Assembly (NCBI GenBank): GCA_041389565.1
Contig: JAWKRP010000033.1
Coordinates: 1 to 64,000, forward strand
DNA: 64,000 nt
DNA from: JACKEQ01 sp041389565
GTDB taxonomy: Bacteria > Myxococcota_A > UBA796 > GCA-2862545
Direction: 5' to 3'
Shown: piece after piece, positions 14,485 through 23,197 of the stretch
How positions within the stretch are numbered: the first letter of the stretch is position 1
Layout: every line of letters begins with the position of its first letter
Notes under the pieces: model-generated
Database searches by the model: none
What the model was told of the DNA's origin: nothing
What the model saw: the letters and a program-made list of their open reading frames with translations, nothing else
Made by a program: the position numbers and the translations under genes

Positions 14485-16557
14485 ATGGCCCGCACCTACT
14501 ACTGCGCACGCTGCCTGAACTCCTTCACGGTCGACGCAGAGGCCTGTCCGAACCTCGGCTGCGGCACGGCACGCCCGCCGGCCGGCTGGGGTCGGCTGCT
14601 CCAGCCCGGCGAGCTGCTCGACCGGCACTACCTCGTGCGTGAGCGCATCGCGGTCGGCGGCGCCGGCATCACGTACCGCGCGCGCGAGGTGGACGACGAC
14701 GGCGAGGAGGTCGGTCCGGAGCTCGCCATCAAGGTGCTCCTCCAGAGTGACGGCACCTTCCTCCGCAGGCTCGGCAACGAAGCGCGCGTGCTCCAGGAGC
14801 TCCACCACGCGCACATCGTCGAGAGCCGCGGGTTCGTGCACCGCACCGGCAAGCCCGCCTACCTCGTCACCACGTACGAAGCGGGCGGGAACCTGTACGA
14901 CCACGTCCGCCACGCGGGCGCGCTGCCCGTGCCCGTGGCAGCAGCGGTCGTCGAACAGATCCTCGACGCCCTGCTCACCGCCCACCGACGCGGCGTCATC
15001 CACCGCGACCTCAAGCCCCAGAACGTCCTGCTGCGCGAAGTGGTCGGGCGCGACGCCGTGCCGCACGTGCTGGTCGCCGACTTCGGCATCGCGAAGCTGT
15101 CCGGCTTCATGGGCGACGACCTCACACGCGTCGGAACCTTCGTCGGCACCCCCGAGTTCGCGGCCCCGGAGCAGTTCCGCGGGCTCCCGCCGGAGCCGGC
15201 GTCCGACGTGTACGCCGCCGCGTGCGTGCTGTGGTTCTGCATCACCGGCGCGCCGCCCGTGCGCTTCACCGACCGCTCCGACATCGTCGCGTGCCTCACC
15301 ACCCTGCGCGACGCGCTCCCACCGCGCCTGCCGGACGTGGTCGACGAGCCGCTCCGGTCCCGCCTCGACGCCCTGTTCGCGCACACGCTGCTCCCGAAGC
15401 CCGGCGATCGCTGGTCGATCTCCGCCCTGCTCGACGCGTTGGCCAGCCTCGACGCCGACGCCGACGACTTCGCCGCATTCAGCGAGGAGTCACCGAGCCA
15501 GCTCGCTGAAGGCTCACGGCAGCTCGGGCCCCCCGACGCACCGACCACCGACCTGTCGCCTTCGATGGGAACCCTCTCGCCCGGCGCCCTCGGCGGGGAC
15601 GCCTTCGACACCCCGCCCCCCGCTCCGGTCGCCCAGGCACCGGCTCCGCGGCCCGCCCCCCGACCGGAGCCCGCGCTGCCGGCGCTCCGCGAGCCCGAGC
15701 CCGAGGAACGCCCGCGCCGCATGCGCCTGAACGCCCGTCCGGACCGCGCGGTGTCGGTGGAGGTGGACGCCGCACCGGTCGGCGCGCCCTCGGGGATGGA
15801 CGCCTTGTTCGAGTCCGTCGCAGCCGGGGACGGCGTGATCGAGGTGGTGAACCGCCGCGAGCCCGACCCGATGTCGCTGGACGACCTGTTCGCCCCTCCG
15901 CCCCCCGAGCTCGGTGCCCAGGACGCCCCCGAGCCCGAGCTCCGCACGCCGCGTCCCCTCCAGGGCAGCCAGAGCGTGCTGGACGCCTCCTGGGAGACCC
16001 TCGCCACGCCGTCCGCTCCGGCGGGACCAGAGCCTGCGCAGCCCCCACCAGAGGCCGTGGGACCGGCCCCCGCGTGGTCCCCGACCTCGCCGACGCCCCT
16101 GCCCGCGCCCCTGCCGTCGGACGATGGCGCGCTGCTGGAGGTGCTGGGCTCCTGCGACCCGTCCGTGCGTGGGGCCGTGCTGGCGGCCCTCTCCGACGGT
16201 TCGCGCGCTGTGGGGTCGGTGGGGTCGGGCGCGAGCGCGGCCACCCTGTGTGGCGCCTGCCTGACGGTGGCCGCGCAGGCGCTGGAGGGCCGCGCGGCGT
16301 GGTGTCGCACGCTGCTGACCCACTCCGACGCGGATGTGCGCGCCACAGCGGCCCTCGCGGTCGGCGCAACCGGGAAGGCCGGGCAGCTCACCCTCCTGAA
16401 CCGGCTGCTGACGGACGGCGAGGCGCGGGTCCGGCTCGCTGCGGTCCACGCGCTGAAGCAGCTCGGCGACAGCACCGGTCGTCAGGACCTCGTGGCCGGC
16501 TGGCTCGATCCACTGCGGTCCGACGCCGACCCCGACGTGCGGGCCGCGGCACGCTGA
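14485..16557 (+). CDS. Ser/Thr protein kinase with N-terminal zinc ribbon and C-terminal HEAT repeats
   Basis: This 690-residue eukaryotic-like kinase begins with a zinc-ribbon (C7-x2-C10 and a second pair in CPNLGC). The kinase domain follows (~45-320): a glycine-rich loop GGAGITYRA, the VAIK-type lysine in LAIKVLL, the catalytic loop HRDLKPQN at 173-180, DFG at 199-201 and the APE motif in FAAPEQF. About 200 residues of Pro/Ala-rich low-complexity linker lead to HEAT-like helical repeats (~540-690: SDADVRATAALAVGATG and EARVRLAAVHALKQLGD). There is no transmembrane segment, so it is cytoplasmic. The domain set suits a scaffolded signalling kinase. The partner phosphatase could be the PP2C at 59697. 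Confidence 0.9.
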   Translation: MARTYYCARCLNSFTVDAEACPNLGCGTARPPAGWGRLLQPGELLDRHYLVRERIAVGGAGITYRAREVDDDGEEVGPELAIKVLLQSDGTFLRRLGNEARVLQELHHAHIVESRGFVHRTGKPAYLVTTYEAGGNLYDHVRHAGALPVPVAAAVVEQILDALLTAHRRGVIHRDLKPQNVLLREVVGRDAVPHVLVADFGIAKLSGFMGDDLTRVGTFVGTPEFAAPEQFRGLPPEPASDVYAAACVLWFCITGAPPVRFTDRSDIVACLTTLRDALPPRLPDVVDEPLRSRLDALFAHTLLPKPGDRWSISALLDALASLDADADDFAAFSEESPSQLAEGSRQLGPPDAPTTDLSPSMGTLSPGALGGDAFDTPPPAPVAQAPAPRPAPRPEPALPALREPEPEERPRRMRLNARPDRAVSVEVDAAPVGAPSGMDALFESVAAGDGVIEVVNRREPDPMSLDDLFAPPPPELGAQDAPEPELRTPRPLQGSQSVLDASWETLATPSAPAGPEPAQPPPEAVGPAPAWSPTSPTPLPAPLPSDDGALLEVLGSCDPSVRGAVLAALSDGSRAVGSVGSGASAATLCGACLTVAAQALEGRAAWCRTLLTHSDADVRATAALAVGATGKAGQLTLLNRLLTDGEARVRLAAVHALKQLGDSTGRQDLVAGWLDPLRSDADPDVRAAAR

Positions 16558-16633
16558 AGATCGGCGCTCGGCGTCCGCTTCGACGGCCGGAGATACGGGT
16601 GCGATGATCTGTAGACGGCCCGAGCCGATAGAG

Positions 16634-16753
16634 GTCAGCCGTCAGATGGTCGGCCGTCAGATGGTCGGCCGTCAGATGGTCAGTGGTCAGCCATCAGATG
16701 GTCAGCGGTCAGCCGTTGAACGCTGAACGCTGAACGCTGAACGCTGAACGCTG
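16634..16753. repeat. Tandem arrays: 15-bp units then 7-bp (GAACGCT)5
   Basis: Units related to GTCAGATGGTCGGCC and a 7-8 bp derivative GGTCAG(C/T)G run from about 16634 to 16717. Five perfect GAACGCT heptamers follow (16718-16752) and run directly into the left end of the insertion sequence. The 75 bp before them, after the kinase stop, show nothing further. Confidence 0.85.
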
Positions 16754-18392
16754 ACAGGGTCAGCCAAAAAGAAACGGCGTTCAACGATCGCTTCTGAGAA
16801 TGTGGGTTTACCCTTCCTTCTGGCGTGTGATCTCATCCGGGAATGAGCAAGCCGTTCCAGCTGTCCTCGCCTCCTTCGTCCAGCGTCCCCATCACCCGAC
16901 GCGGGTGTGGTATGCCGCGATTTTTGGAGGACCGAAGCCATCAACTTGACGCGATACGCGGGTGTTCAGCCGCGATCCTGCCGGAGGGGCACCTCGCTCG
17001 CAGCGTCTGGCTGATGTGCCTAGCCCTCGACGTGTCCTCCCTCGAGCGCCAGTACTCCTCCCTTGGGAGAAGGGCCGTTCACCCGCGTCGGAAGCTGGCG
17101 GTACTGGTGTACGCCAGCCTCACTGGGCTGCATGAAGCATCGCGGATCGAACGAGCAGCGAAGACGGACGCCGCGTTCCAGTTCCTCTCGGGTGGCCACA
17201 ACGTCTCTGCGACGATGCTGCGGACGTTTCAGCGGGAAAACGTCGAATTCTTCCAGAACGCACTCGAGCAGACGGTCCAGATTGCCGCGGAGCTCGAACT
17301 GCTGGACGGCCGAGAGTTGGCCCTCGATAGCGTTCGGGTCCGCGCCGATGCTTCCTCGAAGAGCATCCGAACCCTGAACCGATCGAGAGAGCGGCTCGAA
17401 GAACTCGGTCGCATCGACCGCGATGGGCTGGATGAGGCCGCGAAGGTCATCCACGACGCGAAGGTCAAGAAGCACACCGAGGCCGTTCGGCGCTGCGAGG
17501 ATGAGGGGCGAACGAGTCTGAGCGTGACCACACCATCGGCGGCGCTGTTGAAGTTCCCCAGCGGGGCGGCTCTGCCAGGACATCGCGTCACGGTGGCGGC
17601 TGCGGGGGTCAAGCTGCGCTTCGTCGTGGCTGTGGTTCTCGGGTCAGCAGCGACCGACCACGGCCTGCTGAGACCCGCCACTCTGGAGACGCAGAGAATC
17701 CTTCAGAAGTCGGGCATCACGGGGCAGCTCCAGATGGCGGCTGACGCTGGGTTCAGGAGCCACGACGACCTCCAGTTCGCCATTGATCACCGCAGCGAGG
17801 TCGACATCCTCGTGAACGATCCTCCAGAGCCGCGCCGCCAGAAGTCGAAGAAGAAGGGAGGGATCTTCAGCAAGGCCGAGTTCGACTTCCGGGAGGACGG
17901 AACCGTCCATTGTCCCGCGGGGCGGCAGATGGAGGGACCGGTCAAGGCAGGAAAGGGCAAGATCCGCTGGCGTGGCGTAGGGTGCGAAGGGTGCGCGCTG
18001 CGACAGAACTGCACGACGGTGGGCACACGGCAGGTCATCGTCGATGAAGAGCGGGAGCGCCTCCACAGAGCCACTCGCGACCGGATGGCCGAAGACGGCG
18101 CCGCGGAGCGGTACCGTCGCCGCATTGCCACGGTCGAACCGGTCTTCGCCTACATCGAGGACGCCATGGGGTTCACCCGCGCGTCCACCCGCCACACCCA
18201 GGCCGTCCACGCCCAGATCCTCCTGAAGATCTTGGCGTACAACCTCGGTCGGCTCTTTTTTTGTCCCTCCGATCAACTGGCTTGGGTGGAGGGCGTGTTC
18301 GACGGCCAGAACATCAAGACGACGGCGGTGAACGTCGTGTCGGCGCGGAGCAGCTCGCGGCTTGGCGCGAACCCTATTTCTGCTGACCCTGT
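16754..18392 (+). mobile_element. IS1182-like insertion sequence
   Basis: The element is about 1.64 kb. Its ends carry an 11-bp perfect inverted repeat: ACAGGGTCAGC at 16754 and its complement GCTGACCCTGT ending at 18392, with weaker matching further in. Both flanks carry GAACGCTG, which could be a target duplication but is also simply the period of the GAACGCT array it entered. One transposase gene fills it. Codon use is less GC-rich than in neighbouring genes, in keeping with recent arrival. Confidence 0.8.
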
Positions 18393-18408
18393 GAACGCTG
18401 AACGCTGA
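16843..18408 (+). CDS. IS1182-family-like DDE transposase
   Basis: The 521-residue transposase has the N-terminal DUF772-type helical domain (HPRRKLAVLVYASLTGLHEASRIERA) and a DDE core: first Asp in ALDSVRVRADAS, second in MAADAGFRSHDDL, Glu in VEPVFAYIEDAMGF. A Cys-containing insertion (HCPAGRQ, GCEGCALRQNC) is typical of this group. No frameshift is seen, so it may be active. The inverted repeat ends at 18392, but the frame continues through it and stops at 18406-18408, inside flanking GAACGCT repeats. The last few residues are therefore encoded by target-site DNA. Confidence 0.9.
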   Translation: MSKPFQLSSPPSSSVPITRRGCGMPRFLEDRSHQLDAIRGCSAAILPEGHLARSVWLMCLALDVSSLERQYSSLGRRAVHPRRKLAVLVYASLTGLHEASRIERAAKTDAAFQFLSGGHNVSATMLRTFQRENVEFFQNALEQTVQIAAELELLDGRELALDSVRVRADASSKSIRTLNRSRERLEELGRIDRDGLDEAAKVIHDAKVKKHTEAVRRCEDEGRTSLSVTTPSAALLKFPSGAALPGHRVTVAAAGVKLRFVVAVVLGSAATDHGLLRPATLETQRILQKSGITGQLQMAADAGFRSHDDLQFAIDHRSEVDILVNDPPEPRRQKSKKKGGIFSKAEFDFREDGTVHCPAGRQMEGPVKAGKGKIRWRGVGCEGCALRQNCTTVGTRQVIVDEERERLHRATRDRMAEDGAAERYRRRIATVEPVFAYIEDAMGFTRASTRHTQAVHAQILLKILAYNLGRLFFCPSDQLAWVEGVFDGQNIKTTAVNVVSARSSSRLGANPISADPVNAER

Positions 18409-18452
18409 CGCCGAACCCTGCTCGCTGAACGCTGAACGCTGACGCCGAACGC
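18393..18452. repeat. GAACGCT repeats on the right flank of the IS
   Basis: Two GAACGCT heptamers (18393-18406) are followed by GACGCCGAAC. The same composite, two heptamers plus GACGCCGAAC, recurs at 18427-18450. Together with the left flank this shows the IS landed inside one repeat array. Confidence 0.85.
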
Positions 18453-18457
18453 CCAGC

Positions 18458-19654
18458 TCACACCAGGAGGCGCATCCGGTCCTTCAGGAAGTCGCGCGCC
18501 ACCACCATCTGGTGCACCTCGTCGGGGCCGTCGGCGATGCGGGAAGCCCGTGCCCACCGGTACCACAGCGAGAACGGCACGTCTTCGGAGTACCCGAGCC
18601 CGCCGTGCATCTGGATGGCGTCGTCGAGCACCCTGCACAGCGTACGCGCCACGTGGGTCTTCGCCATCGAGCTGTACGGACGGGCCTCTCCGGCGCTCCC
18701 GTTCTCGAGCATCCACGCACAGTGCAGCGTCATCAGGTTGCCCGAGTGGATGGCGAGCGCGTCGTCGGCCAGCATCTTCTGGATGAACTGGTGCTGACCG
18801 AGCTTCTTCCCGAAGCTCTCGCGTCGCGCGATGTAGGCGCGGCACATCTCCAGCGCACGGCTCGCGAGGCCGAGCCAGCGCATGCAGTGCGTGAGGCGCG
18901 CGGGCACGAGGCGAGCCTGCGCCAGTCCGAAGCCCTGCCCGATCTGCCCGAGCACGGCATCCGACCGCACGCGCACCCCGTGGAACCGGAGCTCCGCCTC
19001 GCGGTGCGCGAGCAGCGGCGGACCCATCACGTCGATGTCGCGCACGTGCTCCAGCCCTTCGGCGTTCCGGTCGACCACGAACATCGACGCCCCGGTCCGC
19101 GGGTCGTCGCTCGTGCGCGCCATCACGATGAGGAACGACGCAGCCGCACCGCCGGTCGAGTACCACTTGTGCCCGTCGATCACCCAGTCGTCGCCGTCCT
19201 GGACCGCCTTCGTGCGCAGGTTCGACGGGTCGGCGCCCGCTCCCGGTGCCGGCTCCGTCATGCAGAACGCGCTCGTGATCTCGTGGCGCACCAGCGGACC
19301 GAGGTACCGCTCCTGGATGGCCGGGCTGCCCGCCTTCAGCAGGAGGTCCATGTTGCCCTGGTCGGGCGCGTCGCAGTGGAAGACGCGAGCCCCCACCATC
19401 GAGCGGCCCATCTCCCGGAACAGCGCGCACATCCCCATGATGCCGAGCCCGAGGCCGCCGTTCTCGACCGGGAGGTGCGGCGTCCACAGCCCCGCCGCGC
19501 GGGCCTGCTCCTGGAGCCCGGCCAGCGTGGCGCTCGCACCGGTCGCCTGGTCTTCGGCGATGATCCGGTCTTCGACGGGGATGATCCGCTCGTCCACGAA
19601 GGTGCGGACGCGCGCGCGCAGGGTGGCGAGCTCGTCGCCGATCAGGAAGTCCAC
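18458..19654 (-). CDS. Acyl-CoA dehydrogenase (ACAD10/11, LvaC-type neighbour of an APH kinase)
   Basis: This 398-residue FAD acyl-CoA dehydrogenase has the family landmarks CMTEPAPGAGADPSNLRTKA, WVIDGHKWYSTGGAAA, an SFGKKLGQHQ block, and QMHGGLGYSEDVPFSLWYRWARASRIADGPDEVH near the C-terminus. In the ACAD10/11 and bacterial LvaA/LvaC systems an aminoglycoside-phosphotransferase-like kinase phosphorylates 4-hydroxyacyl-CoA and the dehydrogenase then helps convert it for beta-oxidation. Here the kinase gene immediately precedes it and the two overlap by 13 bp, which supports that role. GTG 19654 was chosen because dehydrogenase homology begins there. Confidence 0.9.
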   Translation of the reverse strand: MDFLIGDELATLRARVRTFVDERIIPVEDRIIAEDQATGASATLAGLQEQARAAGLWTPHLPVENGGLGLGIMGMCALFREMGRSMVGARVFHCDAPDQGNMDLLLKAGSPAIQERYLGPLVRHEITSAFCMTEPAPGAGADPSNLRTKAVQDGDDWVIDGHKWYSTGGAAASFLIVMARTSDDPRTGASMFVVDRNAEGLEHVRDIDVMGPPLLAHREAELRFHGVRVRSDAVLGQIGQGFGLAQARLVPARLTHCMRWLGLASRALEMCRAYIARRESFGKKLGQHQFIQKMLADDALAIHSGNLMTLHCAWMLENGSAGEARPYSSMAKTHVARTLCRVLDDAIQMHGGLGYSEDVPFSLWYRWARASRIADGPDEVHQMVVARDFLKDRMRLLV

Positions 19655-21072
19655 GGGTCTTCTCCGAGGGTGCGCTCCAGGCTGAAGCGCGGGTTCGAGA
19701 TGGCGAGCTGACGGGCGAGCTGCCCGGTGAGCTGGCGGTCGACGGCCGCGAGATCGCACGACCCGTCGCGGAGGGCCTGGCACAGCGCGGCCTGGCCCCG
19801 CAGCACGGCGGACCGCACGGCCACGGCACCCGAGGTGGGCTCGGCCAGCCCCATGGAGACGAGCCCGTCGAGGTCGGCCTGCGCGTGGGCCTCGCCCAGC
19901 ACGGCTTCCCGGGCCACGACGCCTGCGAGGTGCGCCGCGATCCGCACGCGGAACCCGAGCCCGGGGTCGGTGATGGCGCCCACCACGTCCTTCGCGAGGA
20001 ACCCGGCCACGCCGGCCAGGAGCGTCGCAGCGTCGGGAGCGTCCGTCGAGACGGGGCCCTTCAGCGGTGCGACCCGCGGGACCTCCGCCAGCACGCCCAT
20101 CACGCGCAGGGCCTCCCACTCCATCTCGGCGGCACGGCGCCCGATCGCGAGCAGCTCGAGGTCGGCCTCGGCCCCCGTGAGCACGCGCTGGGCCTGGAAC
20201 ACGGCCCCGGTCGCCCACCGGAGGTTGCCGAGCACCTCGAACCACCGGAGCGTCGCGGCATCGAGCGGCACGCCGCCCGCCTCGCGGTACGCGTCGAGGA
20301 ACCCCTCGCGCGTGCCCACCCCGCCCACCGCGAGGTCCGGCCGACCGAACCGCCAGTCGCGGACCGTGATCCATGCGAGGTCTTCGCCCGCGCTCCCCCA
20401 GTGCGCGAACTCCCAGTCGAGGATCGCGGACAGCCCGTCCGGCACGACCAGGAAGTTCCCGACGCGGTAGTCGCCGTGCGTGAGCACCAGCGGGCCGGGG
20501 TCGGGGCGGTGCGTGTCGAGCCACTGGTAGATGCGCTCCATCGCGGGACGGGGCGCCATGGCGTCCATCATCTCGCGGCAGAAGCGGAGGGCCGCCGTGA
20601 CGGCGTCGCTGTCGAGGGCGTCCTGCGGGTTGTCGGGCTTCAGGTCGGGCGCGTGCTCGGGCCGCACGGCGTGGATCTTCGCGAGGGCCCGCGCGAGCTG
20701 CGGGATCAGGACCTCACGCGCGCCGGCCAGCTTCGGATCCCGCTGGATCTTCGCTCCGATCGCGATGCCGTCGGCCCAGTCCATCAGGTAGGCGACCGCG
20801 CCTTCGCGGAGCAGGTCGGGGAAGACCGCGCGCACCGCGGGCGTCTGTACGCCATGCGCCGTGGCGACCTGCACGAGCTGGGCTTCGAGCGCACGACCGA
20901 GGCTCCCGGGCAGGCTCTGGTTCGCGTCGGACCGCAGCGCGAACCGACGCCCGTCGCGCGCGACCACCGCGAAGTTCTCCTGGCAGGCGCCGCCGTGCAG
21001 GGGCTTCAGGTCGGCCACCTCGATGCCCTGCTCGGCCAGCTCGGCCTGGAGTCGGTCTCGCCACGCGTCCAT
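19642..21072 (-). CDS. Phosphotransferase (APH/LvaA-like) with C-terminal DUF6285-like domain
   Basis: The 476-residue protein starts with an APH fold: LKPLHGGACQENFAV (nucleotide loop), Brenner-type catalytic motif LTHGDYRVGNFLV and the metal-binding ILDWEFAHWGSAGEDLAW. About 110 C-terminal residues after ~360 form a separate helical domain of the type usually encoded beside such kinases (DUF6285-like, from memory). Together with the overlapping acyl-CoA dehydrogenase it is best explained as a 4-hydroxyacyl-CoA kinase; antibiotic resistance is much less likely. ATG 21072 follows GGGAGGGACGG. Confidence 0.85.
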   Translation of the reverse strand: MDAWRDRLQAELAEQGIEVADLKPLHGGACQENFAVVARDGRRFALRSDANQSLPGSLGRALEAQLVQVATAHGVQTPAVRAVFPDLLREGAVAYLMDWADGIAIGAKIQRDPKLAGAREVLIPQLARALAKIHAVRPEHAPDLKPDNPQDALDSDAVTAALRFCREMMDAMAPRPAMERIYQWLDTHRPDPGPLVLTHGDYRVGNFLVVPDGLSAILDWEFAHWGSAGEDLAWITVRDWRFGRPDLAVGGVGTREGFLDAYREAGGVPLDAATLRWFEVLGNLRWATGAVFQAQRVLTGAEADLELLAIGRRAAEMEWEALRVMGVLAEVPRVAPLKGPVSTDAPDAATLLAGVAGFLAKDVVGAITDPGLGFRVRIAAHLAGVVAREAVLGEAHAQADLDGLVSMGLAEPTSGAVAVRSAVLRGQAALCQALRDGSCDLAAVDRQLTGQLARQLAISNPRFSLERTLGEDPWTS

Positions 21073-21216
21073 CCGTCCCTCCCGGCCACGCACGATAACG
21101 CGGTCACCTCGCCGGAGTCGGTGCTGTCACGGGCGCGAGCGCGAACCCGACCGGCGGCCAGTGCCGGAACCAGGAGGAGCAGCGACATCCTCCGATTGTA
21201 GACGAAGCGGGCGCGG

Positions 21217-21222
21217 TAGGCT
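21217..21222 (+). promoter_or_regulatory. -10 element of predicted leaderless promoter (tyrA)
   Basis: TAGGCT is followed by six bases (GCGGCC) and ATG 21229. GATTGT lies 17 bp upstream as a poor -35. There is no Shine-Dalgarno. Confidence 0.6.
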
Positions 21223-21228
21223 GCGGCC

Positions 21229-22320
21229 ATGTCCGAAGACGCCCTCCAGTCCCTGCGCGACGAGCTCTCCGCGATCGACCGACAGATCCTCGAGCTCGCC
21301 GCCCGCCGCCGCGACCTCGCCGAGCAGATCGGGCGCACCAAGGCCTCCGCCGGGCGTCCCACCCGCGACTACGCCCGTGAGGTCGAGGTCTTCCGGGCTG
21401 CACGCCGCTCGGCCGACACGCTCGGGCTCTCCCATCAGCTCGCCGAGCGCATCCTCACCGCGCTCATCGAGAGCTCGCTCACCGTGCAGGAGCAGGACCG
21501 CCTGAAGGGCAGCGGGTCCGGAGAGGGCCGGCGCGCGCTCGTCATCGGGGGTGCCGGCAAGATGGGCGCGTGGTTCGCGCGGTTCCTCGCGAGCCAGGGC
21601 TTCGAGGTGCACACCGCCGATCCCGCCGGCCCGCTCGGAGATCTGCCGCACACCCCCGACTGGACGACCCTCCCGCTGGACGACGATCTCGTCGTGGTCG
21701 CCGCACCCCTCGCCACCACCGCCCACATCCTGGGCGAGCTCGCCAAGCGCCGTCCCCGCGGGGTCGTGTTCGATGTCGGGTCGCTGAAGAGCCCGCTCCG
21801 CGCCGGTCTCGAGGCCCTGAAGCGCGCGGGCGTGCGGGTCACGAGCGTGCACCCCATGTTCGGCCCCGACGTGCGCCTGCTGTCCGGACGCCACGTGGTG
21901 TTCGTCGACTGTGGCGACGCGGGCGCCACCGCGACGGCCCGCGCGCTGTTCGATGCGACGATGGCGACCCAGGTGGAGATGGCGCTCGACGACCACGATC
22001 GCGCCATGGCGTGGGTGCTCGGGCTCTCCCATGCCGTGAACATCGCGTTCTTCAGCGCGCTCACGAGGTCCGGCGAGCATGCGCCCCGCCTCGCGGAGAT
22101 CTCGTCCACCACGTACGCCTCGCAGGTCGAGGTCGCACGGCGGGTCGCGGCCGAGAACCCCGATCTGTACTTCGAGATCCAGGCCGACAACGACTTCGGG
22201 CTCACCGCGCTCCAGGCGCTCGAACAGGCGGTCACCCGCATCCGCACCGCTGTGGCGACCCGCGATCGGGACGCCTTCGTCGCGCTCATGGAGCGTGGCG
22301 CCGCGTTCTTCGCGCCATAG
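21229..22320 (+). CDS. tyrA: Chorismate mutase-prephenate dehydrogenase fusion TyrA
   Basis: The 363-residue bifunctional enzyme would convert chorismate to prephenate and on to 4-hydroxyphenylpyruvate for tyrosine synthesis. Residues ~1-90 are an AroQ chorismate mutase (LRDELSAIDRQILELAARRRDLAEQIGRTK). From ~103 an NAD(P)-binding dehydrogenase follows (ALVIGGAGKMGAWFARFLASQGF), with SVHPMFGPD and DDHDRAMAWVLGLSHAVN, the substrate-binding HxMFGP and LxH signatures. The architecture is that of enteric TyrA. It diverges from the APH/ACAD operon across 156 bp. Confidence 0.93.
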   Translation: MSEDALQSLRDELSAIDRQILELAARRRDLAEQIGRTKASAGRPTRDYAREVEVFRAARRSADTLGLSHQLAERILTALIESSLTVQEQDRLKGSGSGEGRRALVIGGAGKMGAWFARFLASQGFEVHTADPAGPLGDLPHTPDWTTLPLDDDLVVVAAPLATTAHILGELAKRRPRGVVFDVGSLKSPLRAGLEALKRAGVRVTSVHPMFGPDVRLLSGRHVVFVDCGDAGATATARALFDATMATQVEMALDDHDRAMAWVLGLSHAVNIAFFSALTRSGEHAPRLAEISSTTYASQVEVARRVAAENPDLYFEIQADNDFGLTALQALEQAVTRIRTAVATRDRDAFVALMERGAAFFAP

Positions 22321-22342
22321 AGGGCTCCAGAGGGGTCACACC

Positions 22343-23197
22343 ATGAGCCGACCGAACCACATCGAAGACTGGTTCACCGCCGCCGACGGGCGCCAGATCT
22401 TCTACCGCGCAGCGGTCCCCGCGACGCCGCGAGCCGTGATGCTCCTCGTGCACGGGCTCTCCGAGCACAGCGGCCGCTATCGGCACGTGATGGAGCACTT
22501 CGCCGAGCGCGGCTTCGCGGTGTACGCGCCCGATCACCGGGGCCACGGGCGCTCGGCCATCACGCTCGGCGATCTCGAGTCGATCGACGAGGTCGTGTCC
22601 GACCTGGGGTTCTTGCATCGCCGCGCGATCACCGCTCACCCCAGCCTCCCGGTGGTCGTCCTCGGGCACTCGATGGGCGGGCTGATCTCGGTCCTCTACA
22701 CCGAGCGCACCGACGAGGTGGCCGCCCTCGTCGTGAACGGTCCCGCGATGGACATCCCCGACAACATCTCGCCCCTGCTCATCCGCCTGTCCGGCTTGCT
22801 CGGCCGCCTGGTCCCACGGCTCGGGGTCGAGAAGTTCTACGCGCCCGACAAGCTCACGCGCGACGCCGCGGTGAAGGCCCGGGTCGAGGCGGATCCGCTG
22901 TTCTACAAGGGCTGGATGCGCGCGCGCACCGGGTCGGAGCTGCTCCGCGGCATCCGCCAGGCCACCGCGAACCTGTCCCAGCTCACGCTGCCGCTGCTCG
23001 TCACGCACGGAACCGGCGATCAGACCGTGCCGCCGCGGGCCTCCGAGGTCCTGTTCGGCGGCGCCGCCAGCAAGGACAAGACCCTGCACTACTTCGAGGG
23101 GCTGCTCCACGAGGTGCACAACGAGCCCGAGAAGGACGAGGTCCTCGCGTTCTGGGGCGACTGGCTCGACCGCGTGCTCGAAGGGGCGGCCGCTTGA
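22343..23197 (+). CDS. Alpha/beta hydrolase, monoacylglycerol lipase-like
   Basis: The 284-residue serine hydrolase of the Hydrolase_4 (lysophospholipase/monoacylglycerol lipase) type contains LLVHGLSEHSGRYRHV, APDHRGHGRS, the nucleophile elbow GHSMGG (Ser110), acid THGTGDQTVPP and the late histidine in GLLHEVHNEPEKDEV. It has no signal peptide, so it is presumably cytoplasmic or peripheral to the membrane. The likely substrates are monoacylglycerols or lysolipids. ATG 22343 follows a weak AGAGGGG. The end overlaps the next gene by 4 bp (TTGA). Confidence 0.88.
   Translation: MSRPNHIEDWFTAADGRQIFYRAAVPATPRAVMLLVHGLSEHSGRYRHVMEHFAERGFAVYAPDHRGHGRSAITLGDLESIDEVVSDLGFLHRRAITAHPSLPVVVLGHSMGGLISVLYTERTDEVAALVVNGPAMDIPDNISPLLIRLSGLLGRLVPRLGVEKFYAPDKLTRDAAVKARVEADPLFYKGWMRARTGSELLRGIRQATANLSQLTLPLLVTHGTGDQTVPPRASEVLFGGAASKDKTLHYFEGLLHEVHNEPEKDEVLAFWGDWLDRVLEGAAA

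Noticed and set aside
16634..16753. CRISPR array
   Set aside because: Units are 7 and 15 bp, contiguous and without unique spacers; no cas gene is nearby.
19642..21072. Aminoglycoside resistance gene
   Set aside because: The APH fold is shared by many kinases. The extra C-terminal domain and overlap with acyl-CoA dehydrogenase point to acyl-CoA metabolism.
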